A stretch of DNA of 64,000 nt from Daphnia carinata (taxonomy: Eukaryota > Arthropoda > Branchiopoda > Diplostraca > Daphniidae). The first letter of the stretch is position 1. Each line of letters opens with the position of its first letter. The position numbers and the translations under genes are program-made. Below are positions 23,891 to 35,376 of the stretch, in pieces. Under the pieces are notes generated by a model, which was given only the letters and a program-made list of their open reading frames with translations, did not search any database and was not told the DNA's origin. The stretch lies in contig NC_081333.1 in assembly GCF_022539665.2 (NCBI RefSeq), positions 6,756,971 to 6,820,970 of the forward strand. The letters are read 5' to 3'.

Positions 23891-24845
23891 TGCACAGAGC
23901 AAGCACCGCAAGTCAAGAATTTTTGTTTTGAATGGAATCCGGTGAAAGTGTTAACCAGCCACAAAAGAAAAAAAAAGAATATTTTAGAAAATTATTGAAA
24001 TAAGAAACGTGGATCGATCATGGTTTTCTTCGCTAAGTTCCACATTCCAAAACGATAGCGGAGAAATTGAAGTGCCAGTAGTTGAAGAAAAGTTGCTTTT
24101 TAACGCTTCGAATGGGCATAAAATTCTATCACAATTCGAGATTACCTTATAGACGTAAATACGGTAAAGGCGGCAGTGAGGTAGCCAGTTCGAAAATCAC
24201 CAAAGTTGTTTCATTGCCGTAGAACAACATCGAATCAAAACAATTTTTCCTATCTAGAAAAACCAAAAACAGGGTTGATTGAATTTTTAGTAACAAAATG
24301 ATATTAATGTATAACGTATCATACAGCGTAGCGCTTCCCTCGTCAAAGGTAGTGTCGGTACCGCTAGGCTGAGTCAAACGAAAATTGTAATAAGGCCTGC
24401 CAATCAAAAACACATTTACACAACACAACCTGAGCAATATACCTGACTGGTGTGATGTTTCCGCTATTTTTCCAAAAGAGCATGGTAGAAAATATTTTAA
24501 AATGTTTGAATGTCTTGTCCTTGGACAACAACAAACTGAAAAATCTATAAAATTATGACAGATGATTGTTCTATTGGTGTCTTTATTTGGCAGTTGCTCT
24601 TGATACCCGTACACTTAGCAGTAGTCCTTATTATAAAAACATGTGCTATCATAAGCTAATCAACTATCTTTGAGTTTACCCAACGAACACAAAGAAACAA
24701 AAACACCCAATGACTTTTAACTAAAAAAATTGTTCTAAACAACGACTAGACGTATTCACAGACATCATGTTAATACTAAATTGTCTTGATGAACTTTTGC
24801 TACAGCCTAATAATTTTTTAGCCATTTCAATTTACTTGAGATTTA

Positions 24846-24941
24846 GGTAGCAGGTGAAATAGGACTGAAACGAAATATGACTGGAGAAATAGGACTGGGA
24901 ATTTTCAGTCCTATTTCTCCAGTCCTATTTCACAACCAATC
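24846..24941. mobile_element. 96-bp micro-MITE related to the MULE
   Basis: Starts GGTAGCAGGTGAAATAGG and ends, reversed, GATTGGTTGTGAAATAGG, the same termini as the 3.87-kb MULE. It is almost entirely palindromic. It is flanked by an exact 8-bp duplication GAGATTTA (24838-24845 and 24942-24949). It keeps only the outermost TIR repeats. Confidence 0.9.
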
Positions 24942-25024
24942 GAGATTTATATAAATATGGCTAACGAATTCTTAATTTGGCACAAAATTCGAATAGCTTG
25001 TAGCTTAGATTCGTAATTTTTGCA

Positions 25025-25382
25025 CAGACTTGCCGTTCCGATCAAACTGTGGAAGATCAGATCGCCGATCAAATTTTGCCGATCATTTTTAGACGACATG
25101 CGATGTTCAAAAACTAACATTCTTTAATGCATTTAGTATATTACTAAATGAAAGAGTGAGTACTAAACAATATCTGTCAATTCTCGTTCGACAGCAAAAA
25201 TAATAAAATACTTACATGTAACAACCCAATCGACCGCTAGATGGCAAATAGATTGATCGCTAACAATGATCAAATCGCGATAAATATTTTTTATCACCGA
25301 TCCGATCGCAGAGCAACCTCAAGTGATCGAATCGGCGATCAATTTTTTTACCGTCATGGGGATCGCGATCGTGGCAAGTTTG
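25025..25382. mobile_element. hAT-type MITE, GATC-rich, copy 1
   Basis: Termini CAGACTTGCC and, reversed, CAAACTTGCC. The 8-bp flanks are TTTTTGCA and CTTTTGCA (7 of 8 match). Inside are many GATCG/CGATC motifs like those at 34951-35376. The 8-bp TSD and CAG start fit a non-autonomous hAT element. No coding sequence. Confidence 0.8.
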
Positions 25383-25937
25383 CTTTTGCATCAGATTCAA
25401 AATTATTTTTGGACGGTGTGTGCTAGATTCAAATGAGTTGCCAGCCCGTTGTTGTTTTAATCATTGTTCCTGGGTTGTCATGGCAACTCAAGCTTGCTTC
25501 GCGCGCTCCCTAATTTCTCTTCCTTCTTAATTATTAGTCTATTGCTTCGCTTGTCTTAAGTCATTTGTTTGTTTCGTAGACAACGGCATGGTTCATAATG
25601 TGTCAATCGCTCAGACACTTTTCGGCCGTTTCCCTGTTTTGCCGCCATTTTCGCATCGTCCTCGTATTAAATAATTTTTCTATCCTTCTCGTTATCCCTT
25701 TGTATTCGCCACACCAAATTTCGATTCATACATGGTTAATTTGCAACAATCACGTATTAACGTTAATCGGACTATCGTTATCCGCCTGCCCATAACGAAC
25801 ATGACTATGCGAAAGGCGAGTTTCCTTAGAAATTTAGTTGTTATACATCTTTTCGATCTTGTGAATAGAAGTTTTTACTTCCAATAAGTTACATACGTCT
25901 AACCATGAAACAAAATACTGCTTCCAATTCTATAATA

Positions 25938-26894
25938 TCATAGCAATATTATCATGGCATATCTTATTGCGGCCTTCTCGGTTGTCTCTGCCTTCGCGAT
26001 GTCAGCCTGGATATCGGGACTGTTTTCGTTGTTTAGGTTCCATTTATCCAACAAGTCAAACAGTAAATTTTGTAGATCGATTTCTGAATCTTTTCGGACT
26101 TGCCCTTCTTTTTGCAGATTACGGTCTCGCATCGCTGGGCCAAGAAATTTAGTATACACCTATATAACTTTAGGGTAATCTTTGTCAACGTAAGATACTT
26201 AGCTGCCGACATGTCTCCTGGCCTTTCCGGTCTGCTGCGTTGGTTAAGAAAGGTTGGTGCTGTACAGGAGGAGATGTCCACATCCAACGATATCTTTTGT
26301 TTTGAGGTTAATTCCTCAAAAATGCTTTTTACCTTTGCAGCAGAGATCCTGTCATCAACCAATTTCAGAATTTCTATCCACGTCATCAGAAACTGATCCA
26401 GTGTTGGTAAACTTCGTCGAAGTAGCCGTGAATTACGGATTGTCTTCCAGTCATTGGCATTTTTAGGTTGTATAGGTCTGATGACTGAATCACTGTCAAA
26501 AGGAAGGATCTTTTTCCGCTTGACGATCATAATTTTGAGAAACTCATAGATGTCCAGCTGATTGGTTTTTGCGCCTACTAGATTTTTTCTATCCATAAAA
26601 TTATATATACTTGGTCCAAAATGTATGGTCATGATAGAGAACAATATTTAGCATAAATCAATGGTTATAGTGATTCTTTCATCAATGACATGACTTTCAA
26701 GGGCTTATTCGGTTGATGGTAAATCTTTTTTTTTTGTTTAAAAGTGTTTCAATTTCTACCCCGTTCTTTTGTGCTGTCCTGCTATTTTGCTTGTTGTTGG
26801 TCATTGTAACTAACAAAAGCAGCACATTGTAAGATATTACCATGGGCACAACTTTGTTCTTTATAAGCGTTTTCAACAGAAAATTTGGCAACAA
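25938..26894 (-). CDS. Unrecognised coding-like frames, possibly a broken gene
   Basis: A 203-codon minus-strand frame (26644 down to 26036) contains composition typical of protein (LTSKQKISLDVDISS, RPERPGDMSAAK). From about 26159 to 25938 a second frame (MRDRNLQKEGQVRKDSEIDL) looks more protein-like than the end of the first. The two cannot be joined by an intron with matching phase that I could find. A further frame lies at 26894-26697. No family is recognised. A frameshifted gene or a transposon protein fragment is possible. Confidence 0.3.
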
Positions 26895-26959
26895 AAAAGT
26901 GGCTTACGGTAAATTTTCTTCTGTTGAAGAAAAATTTTCCCAATTCCTTTTAAGTGTTT

Positions 26960-28380
26960 AATTACTAACTTGAATATTGTTATTTTGTTGCGTATCTCTA
27001 AGGAGAGTAGCAATAGCTTTAAAGACTGGCAGTCTCAAAGCCCTTTGTTCCTGTCTTGCTAAAATGAAAACTGACGAAGGTTTAAGATACTGTATTGAGC
27101 AGAAACAAGGGACACTTCGTTGGACAAGAACGGGGCGTTTCGACAGCTCTGTGTCGATCACAAAGGGACTAAAAGAAGCCTCAAAGAACATAAAAAACAG
27201 ACAAACAGCCTGAAAAGGACTGTAAAAGGGACTGACTGGATCGAACCCCATGTGCCTCCAAGACGACACAAAAAAAGGAAACAAAAGAAAGTCGAACAAG
27301 TACGGGAGCCTTCTAGGGGGTTTTGCCTCTACCGATGAAATCAGTGACATGTTTTAGCCATCTTGTTTCAAAAAAGTGATCGAATTTCTATGCCATATAG
27401 TTTAAGTCGCAAATATTCGATATCGTGTTGCCTTCCTACCATTATAATTCCGAAGGGCAGAACTATGTTCTGTATGGTTTCAGTGCCACGAGCCCTCCCT
27501 CATTCTTAAATTTACAATAAAGGAAATTTCCAGAAGACTGATTTGGCTCCTTTTCGTTTTCGGTGGAATTGCGTAATAAGTTCTACAGCGCAGACGTTTG
27601 GTTTTGCTCTCTCTTCTCCTGCGCCTTGGTGGTGGAATGTTCTTCTGCTGCAATAATTGCATTCCATCTTTTTTCCTATTTTCAGCTATTTTACACCGTT
27701 TCCACCTTCCCTTTCGAGATGTTTTGTTTTGGAGGCGTTACGTAAGATTGGGAGTATTGATTGCGTGAGTGTCACTGTAAAGCAATGTGAAAATGATGGA
27801 AACTATTGAATGAGCCATCGCTGGGAAGAATTATCTATGGAAAAGAAACAAATTCAGGAAATGAGTAATTAAATAAAAGCTCTGGTGGCTGTTGTACAAA
27901 ACGAGGATGGAACGTGGCTGTGTGAAAGACACTGTGTCCAAAACGATACCACAGGAATCGAACCATGTCTTCGCACATCACACTTATTTATCATGCTGAA
28001 CGGGCGCGATTCATTTGATAATGATGATGAATGGCAAAACGTAAGTGGAATTCTAAGGCAATACTGTTTTTGCAACATAAAAAAAAATTTCTAATTCAGG
28101 TTTTGGCAAGAATCAAGAGCTGTTCCTATGACATCCTCAATCGATACCCGTACCGTAAGTTTCATTTCCGAATCCGCTATGATAGACAATACAGGAGAGC
28201 AGAGTGGGGTATGTTCGGGCGCGTTTTGTTTTTGGGCCATAACTTCGAAATCAATTTCTGGATTTTCTTTTTGATTGTGATAATATATTTTCTGCCTCTT
28301 CTTTTATCTTCACATTTGTTTCTGATTTTTAGAAAAATTTATGCACCTTCTACATATTTTAAAGATCTGACAAATTTAAG
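26960..28380. other. No clear gene; B-box-like motifs
   Basis: Frames at 26977-27213, 27120-27350 and 27885-28094 show no family motif. GGATCGAACCCC (about 27238) and GGAATCGAACC (about 27953), read in reverse, match Pol III B boxes and may mark decayed tRNA-derived repeats. No convincing A box or TSD accompanies them. Confidence 0.35.
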
Positions 28381-29366
28381 TGGGTGAATTGGGACAGCCT
28401 CAGCTTATAGTTATAAAATATATTTTTAACATTGTAATAAATTAGTAGGATAATGCTAAATAAATTCTTGATTTTCGAAAAGTTTTAGTTTTTATTCAGA
28501 TGTACACGAATAATTTTTCTCATAGCGTAAGAAATTCCTTATTAACATAATGTGAAAAGATGAAGAGAACGGGCTTAGGACATCGGTTACTAAAATCGAA
28601 TGTTGGTTGCTAATGATCTCTGAAAACAACACTTCGATGACGTGAGTAACGTTAAAGACTTTGAACTTTTAAAGACTTTTTTTTACGACAATAATTCAAT
28701 AACAGATAATTTTTAGTTATTTGTGCACATTTTTATTTATACTGAGTTAGCTTACATCAAATTACCCTAAATATAGTTACTTTTTTGTACAAAAATCTCA
28801 ATAGCCTTTGCTATGAAGCTATACGATTTCACATCCGGCTGGTTGAACGAGAATACATGTTTTGGTTTTTTGACGAACACCTCTAAAATTTTCAAATGTT
28901 ACATTTGTAAACGTTCGTTTTCCCACTTTATCTGAGCTCCGCCATCAACCCCATCCCCTGCAGCCCCATATCCGTCACATCTGCTGTCCCGACCAACCTC
29001 AAGAAAAGACTTTAGGTAAAAATATCATTTTGCCCGAAAATAATGGTCTTAAAATGTTTTTTTTTTTAGCAAACGATGAAGAAATGGGTAAACAACATAT
29101 CAGTATGCATAAAATGTACGTTTACTTGTATAATTGCAGTGAAAAACGCTAAATAGCGGCAAAAGTTTTAGCAAAGAAAATACCGTTTTCTAAATTTTCT
29201 AAACAAGTTCTGTAGTTCTTGGCATAATCGTTACGAATTTTTACCCTATACAGAAAACATGTAGACATAAACCAAATAATTTTTTCGAGATTTTAAATCA
29301 ACATTTACTATTTTTTCCCCTGGTGTCCCACTTCACCCTCTGTCCCGGCTCACCCCGCTCTCACCG
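28381..29366. mobile_element. Candidate non-autonomous TIR element
   Basis: The left side has TGGGTGAATTGGGACAGC (about 28382). The right side, reversed, has GGGGTGAGCCGGGACAGA followed by GGGTGAAGTGGGACACC (about 29325-29357). Repeated GGGACA motifs near the ends resemble the style of the element at 31140. No target duplication could be found, so the boundaries are approximate. Confidence 0.35.
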
Positions 29367-29550
29367 TATCAGTTTCTTTTCCTCATAACTACGGCAGCCG
29401 CGACAAACTCTACACGAACCCAATACTCGGCATCATTTTGCTAGAAATTGGCGTCTCCTACAATCCCGGCAAGTCCCTATAGTTCCCTAAAAATCGTGGT
29501 CTTATTTGCCCTACTAGCCGTGAAATCCTGAGTTGCTCTTTGCTTCCTGC

Positions 29551-29736
29551 TCAATGTAAATTAAATTTTAAAATGTTGGGAGTGATTTGAATTAAGAATG
29601 CATTTTCGATTTTCAAATCACGGCAAACGCTGCCGCTTTGTTTTCCTGATACGAACACGGATAGCCAGAGCCGTCTATCAAGTTGTTCTTTCACGAGGAG
29701 GTTATTAAAATGGGTGGACAATATGATTTTTCTCAC
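29551..29736 (-). other. Short frame resembling a protein-kinase catalytic loop
   Basis: The minus-strand frame contains SGKQSGSVCRDLKIENAFL, close to the kinase catalytic-loop pattern HRDLKxEN, with the usual His replaced by Cys. No DFG motif or other subdomain follows. It could be a relic or a coincidence. Confidence 0.2.
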
Positions 29737-30430
29737 TTAAGCAACGGTCAGCTAACTGTATACCTTGCTGGATAGAGACGCAGGCATGGTCAATGCCATT
29801 GCCGTTTGGGCGACGCAAACAGCCTATTAAGTTGAGGTGGCTGAACATTTACAATTCATCAAGCGATCAGAAGAGAACATTTTTGGTATTTCAAACCCGG
29901 TCGTATTACGATCGGGTTTTATATAAGGCGGGATACGATCTATGATTACGATTAAGATTGACCCAAGACTATAGATTTTACATTTGCCTACTGACAACTT
30001 ATTGCATGTACGTCTTATTGAAAAGAAGTTCCATGATGAGACTAGCAAGACGAGATGGAGCTTTCTAATGTGAATGTAGCCAATAGGTCCATTTTACTGC
30101 ATTTTTCTGCAACAGTGATAGCATCAGACATCTAGGGCAAGTTTATCTTTCGAAGCTGTACGGGAATTATCAGACAGAAGTGATTCATGAAATTAGGAAC
30201 AAAATTTTGATTTCATGCTTCTATTCTATGTGTATTAGTCACTTAAAAACAAGGCAGCAGAGGACGCTGTGGGTTATTCTTCTATTATGCGGACAAAATG
30301 TTCTGTGTCTAAGCGGTGTCCAAAATCGTACAGCTATCAAGAAAAAATAAAACATGATTCAATTCCTTTACTGACGTACTCTGTAAATGCCATAATTTAT
30401 GAATAAAGCATTTAACAGAAACTTCTTACC

Positions 30431-30868
30431 TTAACATGCGTGTAGTAGGCAATAATCCTTGCATTTAGGCAATGGCCAGTTGTTAAAGCACCTACGAAAA
30501 CATGCATCGAATCTCCTGGGATCGCACGGTGCTTTATCAAGTTCTTCTTGCAATTCACTGAGGATGCCTCGTTCAGCCATAGTATCTAACCGGGAAACGT
30601 CTGGTAAGTTTCGGCTCTTTGCTGTATTGTATAAAATTTAAAGGAATCACCTTGTCCATCGTTGCCTACCGGGTCGGCGTTAACTCGAGAATACAGGGCT
30701 GCACAAATAGTGACGAGCAGTACCTTGATCACAAAGCGAAAACAGAAATGATTCATTTACATTTATCAAGAATTCAACGCTATAACTTCAGCTCCCATAT
30801 TCTGAAAAGGATACTAAAAATCGTAATATATTTTTTAAGAGACTTACCAGCTGAATGATAAAACGCAT
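30431..30868 (-). CDS. Secreted six-cysteine peptide, 82 residues
   Basis: Three minus-strand exons: 30868-30848 (MRFIIQL), 30723-30651 and 30585-30431, with matching phases (0, then G|AT). A signal peptide spans exons 1-2 (VLLVTICAALYSRVNA, predicted cut near DPVG). Exon 3 holds a short acidic helix-like stretch (ILSELQEELDKA) and a C-terminal domain with all six mature cysteines in the spacing C-x7-C-x3-C-x8-C-x3-C-x4-C, ending in Cys. Paired Cx3C motifs suggest two disulphide-linked helices, seen in several small defence, neuro- or venom-type peptides, but no specific family is recognised. A good TATA box precedes it. Function unknown; extracellular location inferred. Confidence 0.7.
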
Positions 30869-30945
30869 TTTTGTGAGAGTTCGAAATAAATCGCCTATGG
30901 TAGTCAGTGATGAAGCTCGATGTTCCGTTTTATCTCATCGGGCCT

Positions 30946-30954
30946 TATTTTATA
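30946..30954 (-). promoter_or_regulatory. TATA box of the six-cysteine peptide gene
   Basis: GGTATAAAATAAGG on the gene strand, about 80 bases upstream of the ATG. TCACTG near 30905 sits at the right distance for an initiator. Confidence 0.6.
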
Positions 30955-31053
30955 CCTTGTTCACCTTTGCTTTGCTACGGGTACTTGACCAGAAAAAAGG
31001 TCCGACAAGGTGGTGTTAATAATTACATTAGTATTTACACACACCCCCCATAG

Positions 31054-31139
31054 CCTTGCGTTAATTTCGTTCCGTGTGATCAATATTTATTTATCAATTA
31101 GCTGTGTCCCTGCCCTCAATGTAATGGATGAACAGCAGT
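31054..31139 (+). repeat. ~90-bp imperfect repeat, copy 1
   Basis: cttgcgttaatttcgtt ... tatttatcaattagctgtgtcc ... atgaacagcagt also occurs at 32522-32634. It lies just upstream of the six-cysteine peptide promoter and ends exactly at the TIR element at 31140. Confidence 0.65.
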
Positions 31140-32276
31140 AGGGGAAGTAGGGCGCAATTGGAACACGCGGCAACTTAAACAAAAATTCTACCACTTCAAG
31201 TATGTAAGAGATTTAGTTTTAAAAATTTGAGGTAACGGGAATTAGGGTTTTACATTTTTAGAAAAAATTGGAGGCTTTAGACTCTAAAAGTTTTCGAGCT
31301 ATCCCAAAAAGTTGTTTTTTGACTATCCATTTCTAGCTTTTGCCCAGACAATTTTTTTGTTTTCACACCTAAAAAGATGGAGGAAATCATTAAAAAAGTT
31401 CCTGAATCATTCATCGTTCATTAAGCAATAAATTGATAACATTAACTATTTCCTAGCTAAATTTTATCCCCTATAAACATTAAAACTCCGTGAAGACCCA
31501 TGCTAGGGGCAAATGGTCCAATTGCGACCCTTCCGTATGCGCGTCTCCCTTACTGTAGTCTGGCAACGGTGTTCCCTACGCAGCGTATTAGCTAGAGCTC
31601 TTTTTTCAATTTGTTTTTGAATGTTTTTATTTTGTGTTTTATTTCGTCTGCTGGGTGGCTGCCATATATCGTCTGTCACAATGTTTGTGTTTGTATTTAC
31701 AACGTTGATGAAAGAAATTAAATTTTAAAAATTAAATTACCGACATTAACAACAATTATGATGTAAAACTGGACATGCAATATTCGATTATAAAAATTTG
31801 ATCTCCATACTATTAACCGTTCTTTGGATTACTAACGGGGTTCTGAACCTAATTCAGAAAACTACTGAAAATCATTAAATAATATTTAGTTACTATAGAA
31901 AGTTAAAAAATAAAGATTAAAATTCTTTATATTACTGTAAAAAAATCATCAAAATACGTATCCCAGATTCTGAGATATCGTCATTTTAGTTTCTTCATAA
32001 AACCGGGAGCTCTCTTATGGGAAAACCCACGTTTCAATTGCCCAGACGACCTGTTTCGATTGCCGAGTAGAATTGGCAATTGAAACAACTTGGGGTACCT
32101 CTAGTTTTTTACACATAGCAGATGTTCATCTTTGCCGAACCCACTCAAAAAAAATACTGTTATGTAGCTGAGATAACTGGCTACAAATCTATGTATTTTT
32201 TAGTTTACTTGGACGATTTTTGTAATCGTACGGAACAAAAATAAGTTTTGTGTTCCAACCACGCCCTACCTCCCCT
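31140..32276. mobile_element. 1.14-kb non-autonomous element with 26-bp TIRs
   Basis: Termini AGGGGAAGTAGGGCG and, reversed, AGGGGAGGTAGGGCG match at 22 of 26 positions. Flanking direct repeats AGCAGT lie at 31134-31139 and 32277-32282. Inside, CAATTG-type motifs recur near both ends (cgcaattgg, ccaattgcg, tcaattgcc, ggcaattga). No coding capacity. The superfamily is uncertain: a TA duplication or a 6-bp one can both be argued. Confidence 0.6.
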
Positions 32277-32521
32277 AGCAGTAACTGAGACTCGATCGAT
32301 CTGCATATCAGTGCCAAATGATAAAACAAGGGGGAAAAAAATGAAACAAATTTTTCTAGCATGCAGCCAATGCCTCTTTTTGCAACCCCAACTTTTGAGT
32401 TGCAACTTCCATTCCTTTCATCTTTTCTTCTCCCGTTTCGTTTCGTGCGTCACGCTACGACTCTGCGGCTGCTCTCGCTCACAGTGACAACTGTGGACCA
32501 TATGTTATCCGCTTTCCATTG

Positions 32522-32634
32522 CTTTGCGTTAATTTCGTTCAACGTATGAGTGATATGTATTTATCAAACAGCTGTGTCCTCGATTACCTGTCGAAAATGT
32601 CTCCCACATGTTATATATGAACAGCAGTAGCAGT
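32522..32634 (+). repeat. ~90-110-bp imperfect repeat, copy 2
   Basis: Partner of 31054-31139. It ends in a tandem AGCAGTAGCAGT (32623-32634) at the position where copy 1 carries the TIR element between two AGCAGT copies. Confidence 0.65.
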
Positions 32635-33185
32635 ATTTGATATGAGACGAAATTTTTCCCGCGCTGTAAAGTCGCCGTTGAACAAAGTGGGTGACTGAGA
32701 ATGATATTTTTTTCATTAGATAATTTTCATCTTAGCCTGGGGCATGGGGGTTGGGGGTCTAACAAAAAAGGGCTAGACTCTACTTTTTCCAGACATTTTT
32801 CGTAACACCTGAGGCATTAGCAAAAGGTGTCTTAAAACTTAAAACTACCCTTCCCAACTTATAGCGTTTTTGCGCCAAACCCGCCCCAACCCTATTGAAA
32901 AAAGGTCAATAATTAATATATTTTGCCCATCGATGGCTTTTAAAAATAAAATCGGGTATTCTTCTTTTTGTGCAGGATACTGTATGTTACAATTATATAT
33001 AGATATTTATATATATTACTATTAAATATGTACGATACTATTACATATATTATATATATATTCTGCTTATATAATGAATATGTACAATTGGTGTGGTAAT
33101 TGAAATAAAATAATATAGAAGAAACAATTTTTTTATTATTTGTCAGCTAAATTAATTACAATAATTAGTTGATTGATTATAGTAA

Positions 33186-33406
33186 ATAGCCCTTGGTAAG
33201 GGCTATCTATTTTTGTGTAATTGTTGTCAACATTTTCAAAGGGAAAAAAACTTAAAGGCAAAATGTGTTTTTGTTGTTTTTCGATCTAAGGTTCTAATGG
33301 ACGCAACTGATAAAAACTAAAAAGTAGATGTTACGCTTAAACTTTTTCCTTTTCTAAAAAATTAACATAAATTTCATAGAATTAGATAGCTCTTGGTAAG
33401 AGCTAT
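33186..33406. repeat. Tandemly duplicated hairpin with covarying stem
   Basis: Hairpins ATAGCCCTT-GGT-AAGGGCTAT (33186-33206) and ATAGCTCTT-GGT-AAGAGCTAT (33386-33406) are exactly 200 bp apart with weakly similar flanks. The central C-G pair of the first is T-A in the second, so pairing is preserved. Confidence 0.6.
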
Positions 33407-34454
33407 CGATTGATGCATAATTTGTCAATTTTGACTGTTTATTTTCCTCATAAATAATTATTAAAGGATTTCATGATTTTAGAAAAGGGAGGGGTGTGTG
33501 AAAAAGATGAAACTTTGCATTGATTGTTTGATGCTTAATGTTCGTCAAAACAGGAAATCATTATAATATTTTTGTTGCTGGTGATTCCAGGAACAAGTTG
33601 TTATAAACGTTCACTTTTAAGATGCTATACTTAACCCCAAAAATTACGTTTGAAAAAGTGGTTTTTGATTAACCATTATGGCGGCCATTTTTTTACCGCG
33701 CCAAGTTCAAATTTTAAAAAGTGTAAATAAGTGTAAAAAATTGTAATTATAAGTACATATTTACATTTTGTTTGTGTCTAGAGAATTTCAATATTTCGTC
33801 TTAGATAGAAATCTTAAAAGTTAACTAAGAGAAGTTAAACAAATTGATTTCATGGGTTCTCATTTAATTTACGATTTTAGGTGTCTTTTTTCACATTTCC
33901 GCGTGGAAAACTACGTTTTATGACGATTTACGCGTGGAAAAACTCCAAGCAGACAATATTTTAAAAAAACAATTGACTGACGCCCTGCGCGTTTGTGATT
34001 TACCCCATTAGAAAAAGTGAATCTGCAACTATGTATTATTAGTACATATGTAGTGAGACCATGTTGGCGTTTGCGGAATCATCCACGTCCAAACCGGTGC
34101 CAAGGAAATAAGAAAACCGGTTCAAAAATCTGATTGCACTGCTTTGTACCCCGGGGTTGCCCTAGATGTATTACGGTTGCAATCATTATTTTTAATTCGC
34201 CGAAATTAAAATGTTTTAACTCACTTCACTGTTAGTTTTTAAGTTTGTGGTAGGTATTCTCACTTACACTGGATACTTTAGCTGAAACAAACTGCTTTAA
34301 AAGTATCTACCCTGGTAGTAACCGATTTGTTGTTTTTCGGGTAGGTCGCTGTGTTTCGATGAGCCTCAGGCAATCTCCGTCTCCTTGTAATAGAGCACGT
34401 AAACGTTCGGCGTTGTCACTTATTTTAAATTTAAAAGTTTCGTTGTATACGAAC

Positions 34455-34902
34455 TAGGGCTCAGCCCCGATCGTCCCGATAGCGATTTTCAATTGCGGTT
34501 TGGTTTTCGGTTTGGAACTGGGCATAACCGGTTTAACCGCCATTAAAATTTTTTTTTTAAATTTTGCGGAAATTTTCTAATCAACCAATCATCACTAATT
34601 GCTGTGAGCGTAGTGGCTGCCAATAACTTGTTATAAATCAAATTTCCTACCAGACTTGCCTTCATCGCGATAAAAAATTGGTTTTTCTTCTCTTCTCCAT
34701 TTTGCGACATGTCTGTTTCCGATTTATTGTCCTGTGCAAATCGTAAATTCGCGGTGCAAATCACGGTTTACACCGCGGGTACAAACCGCGAAAACACGGT
34801 TCGATCTGTTAAAGAAAAACGGTAAGCCGAACAGCACCGGTTTGTCCTTAAAAAAAACGCGTGGTTCGGCCAAAATAGTGATCGTCGCGGGCCCAAACCC
34901 TA
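34455..34902. mobile_element. hAT-like MITE (TAGGG ends)
   Basis: Starts TAGGGCTCAGCCC and ends, reversed, TAGGGTTTGGGCCC. The 8-bp flanks are ATACGAAC and ATATGAAC (7 of 8). Repeated CGGTTT/AAACCG motifs lie near both ends. No coding sequence. Confidence 0.75.
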
Positions 34903-34950
34903 ATATGAACACGGTGCTCGGTTTTTCATGGCGGCTTTTAAAGATTTAAC

Positions 34951-35376
34951 CAGACTTGCCGCGATCGCGATCAAAAATTGATCGCCGATCCCATCTTCGA
35001 TCAAAAAATTGATCGGCGATCCGATCTTTTGAAAAAGATCGGAGATCGGATCGGCGATCCCAAAAAATTGATCGCGATCCGATCTTTTTTAGCGATCAAA
35101 CTTTTCGCCATCTAGCTGTAGATTTTGCAGTCGCATGGTTCTATTTCACTGCTATTTTTGCGAATGCCAACTGAGGGAAACTGTTTAGTGTTCACCCTCA
35201 ATGGCCGCCAGTGACTGTCGCTGTGACAGCCAATGCTACATTCGTGAAACAGTGTAAATTTTTAGCGTTAGATTTCGCACAAAAATGATCGGTAAAAATG
35301 ATCGGCAAAATTTGATCGCCGATCCGATCAAACTCAAAAAGATCGGATCGGAAAATTGATCGGCGCGGCAAGTCTG
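34951..35376. mobile_element. hAT-type MITE, GATC-rich, copy 2
   Basis: Termini CAGACTTGCCGCG on both sides, with an exact 8-bp TSD GATTTAAC (34943-34950 and 35377-35384). Subterminal arrays of GATCGGCGATC-like motifs. Same family as 25025-25382. Confidence 0.9.

Noticed and set aside
24147-24614. 155-codon minus-strand frame
   Set aside because: No recognised domain, no splice partner that improves it, and it lies in AT-rich sequence between transposons.
27940-28010. Possible tRNA gene (B box GGTTCGATTCC on minus strand)
   Set aside because: No convincing A box, acceptor stem or TSD. At most a decayed tRNA-derived repeat.
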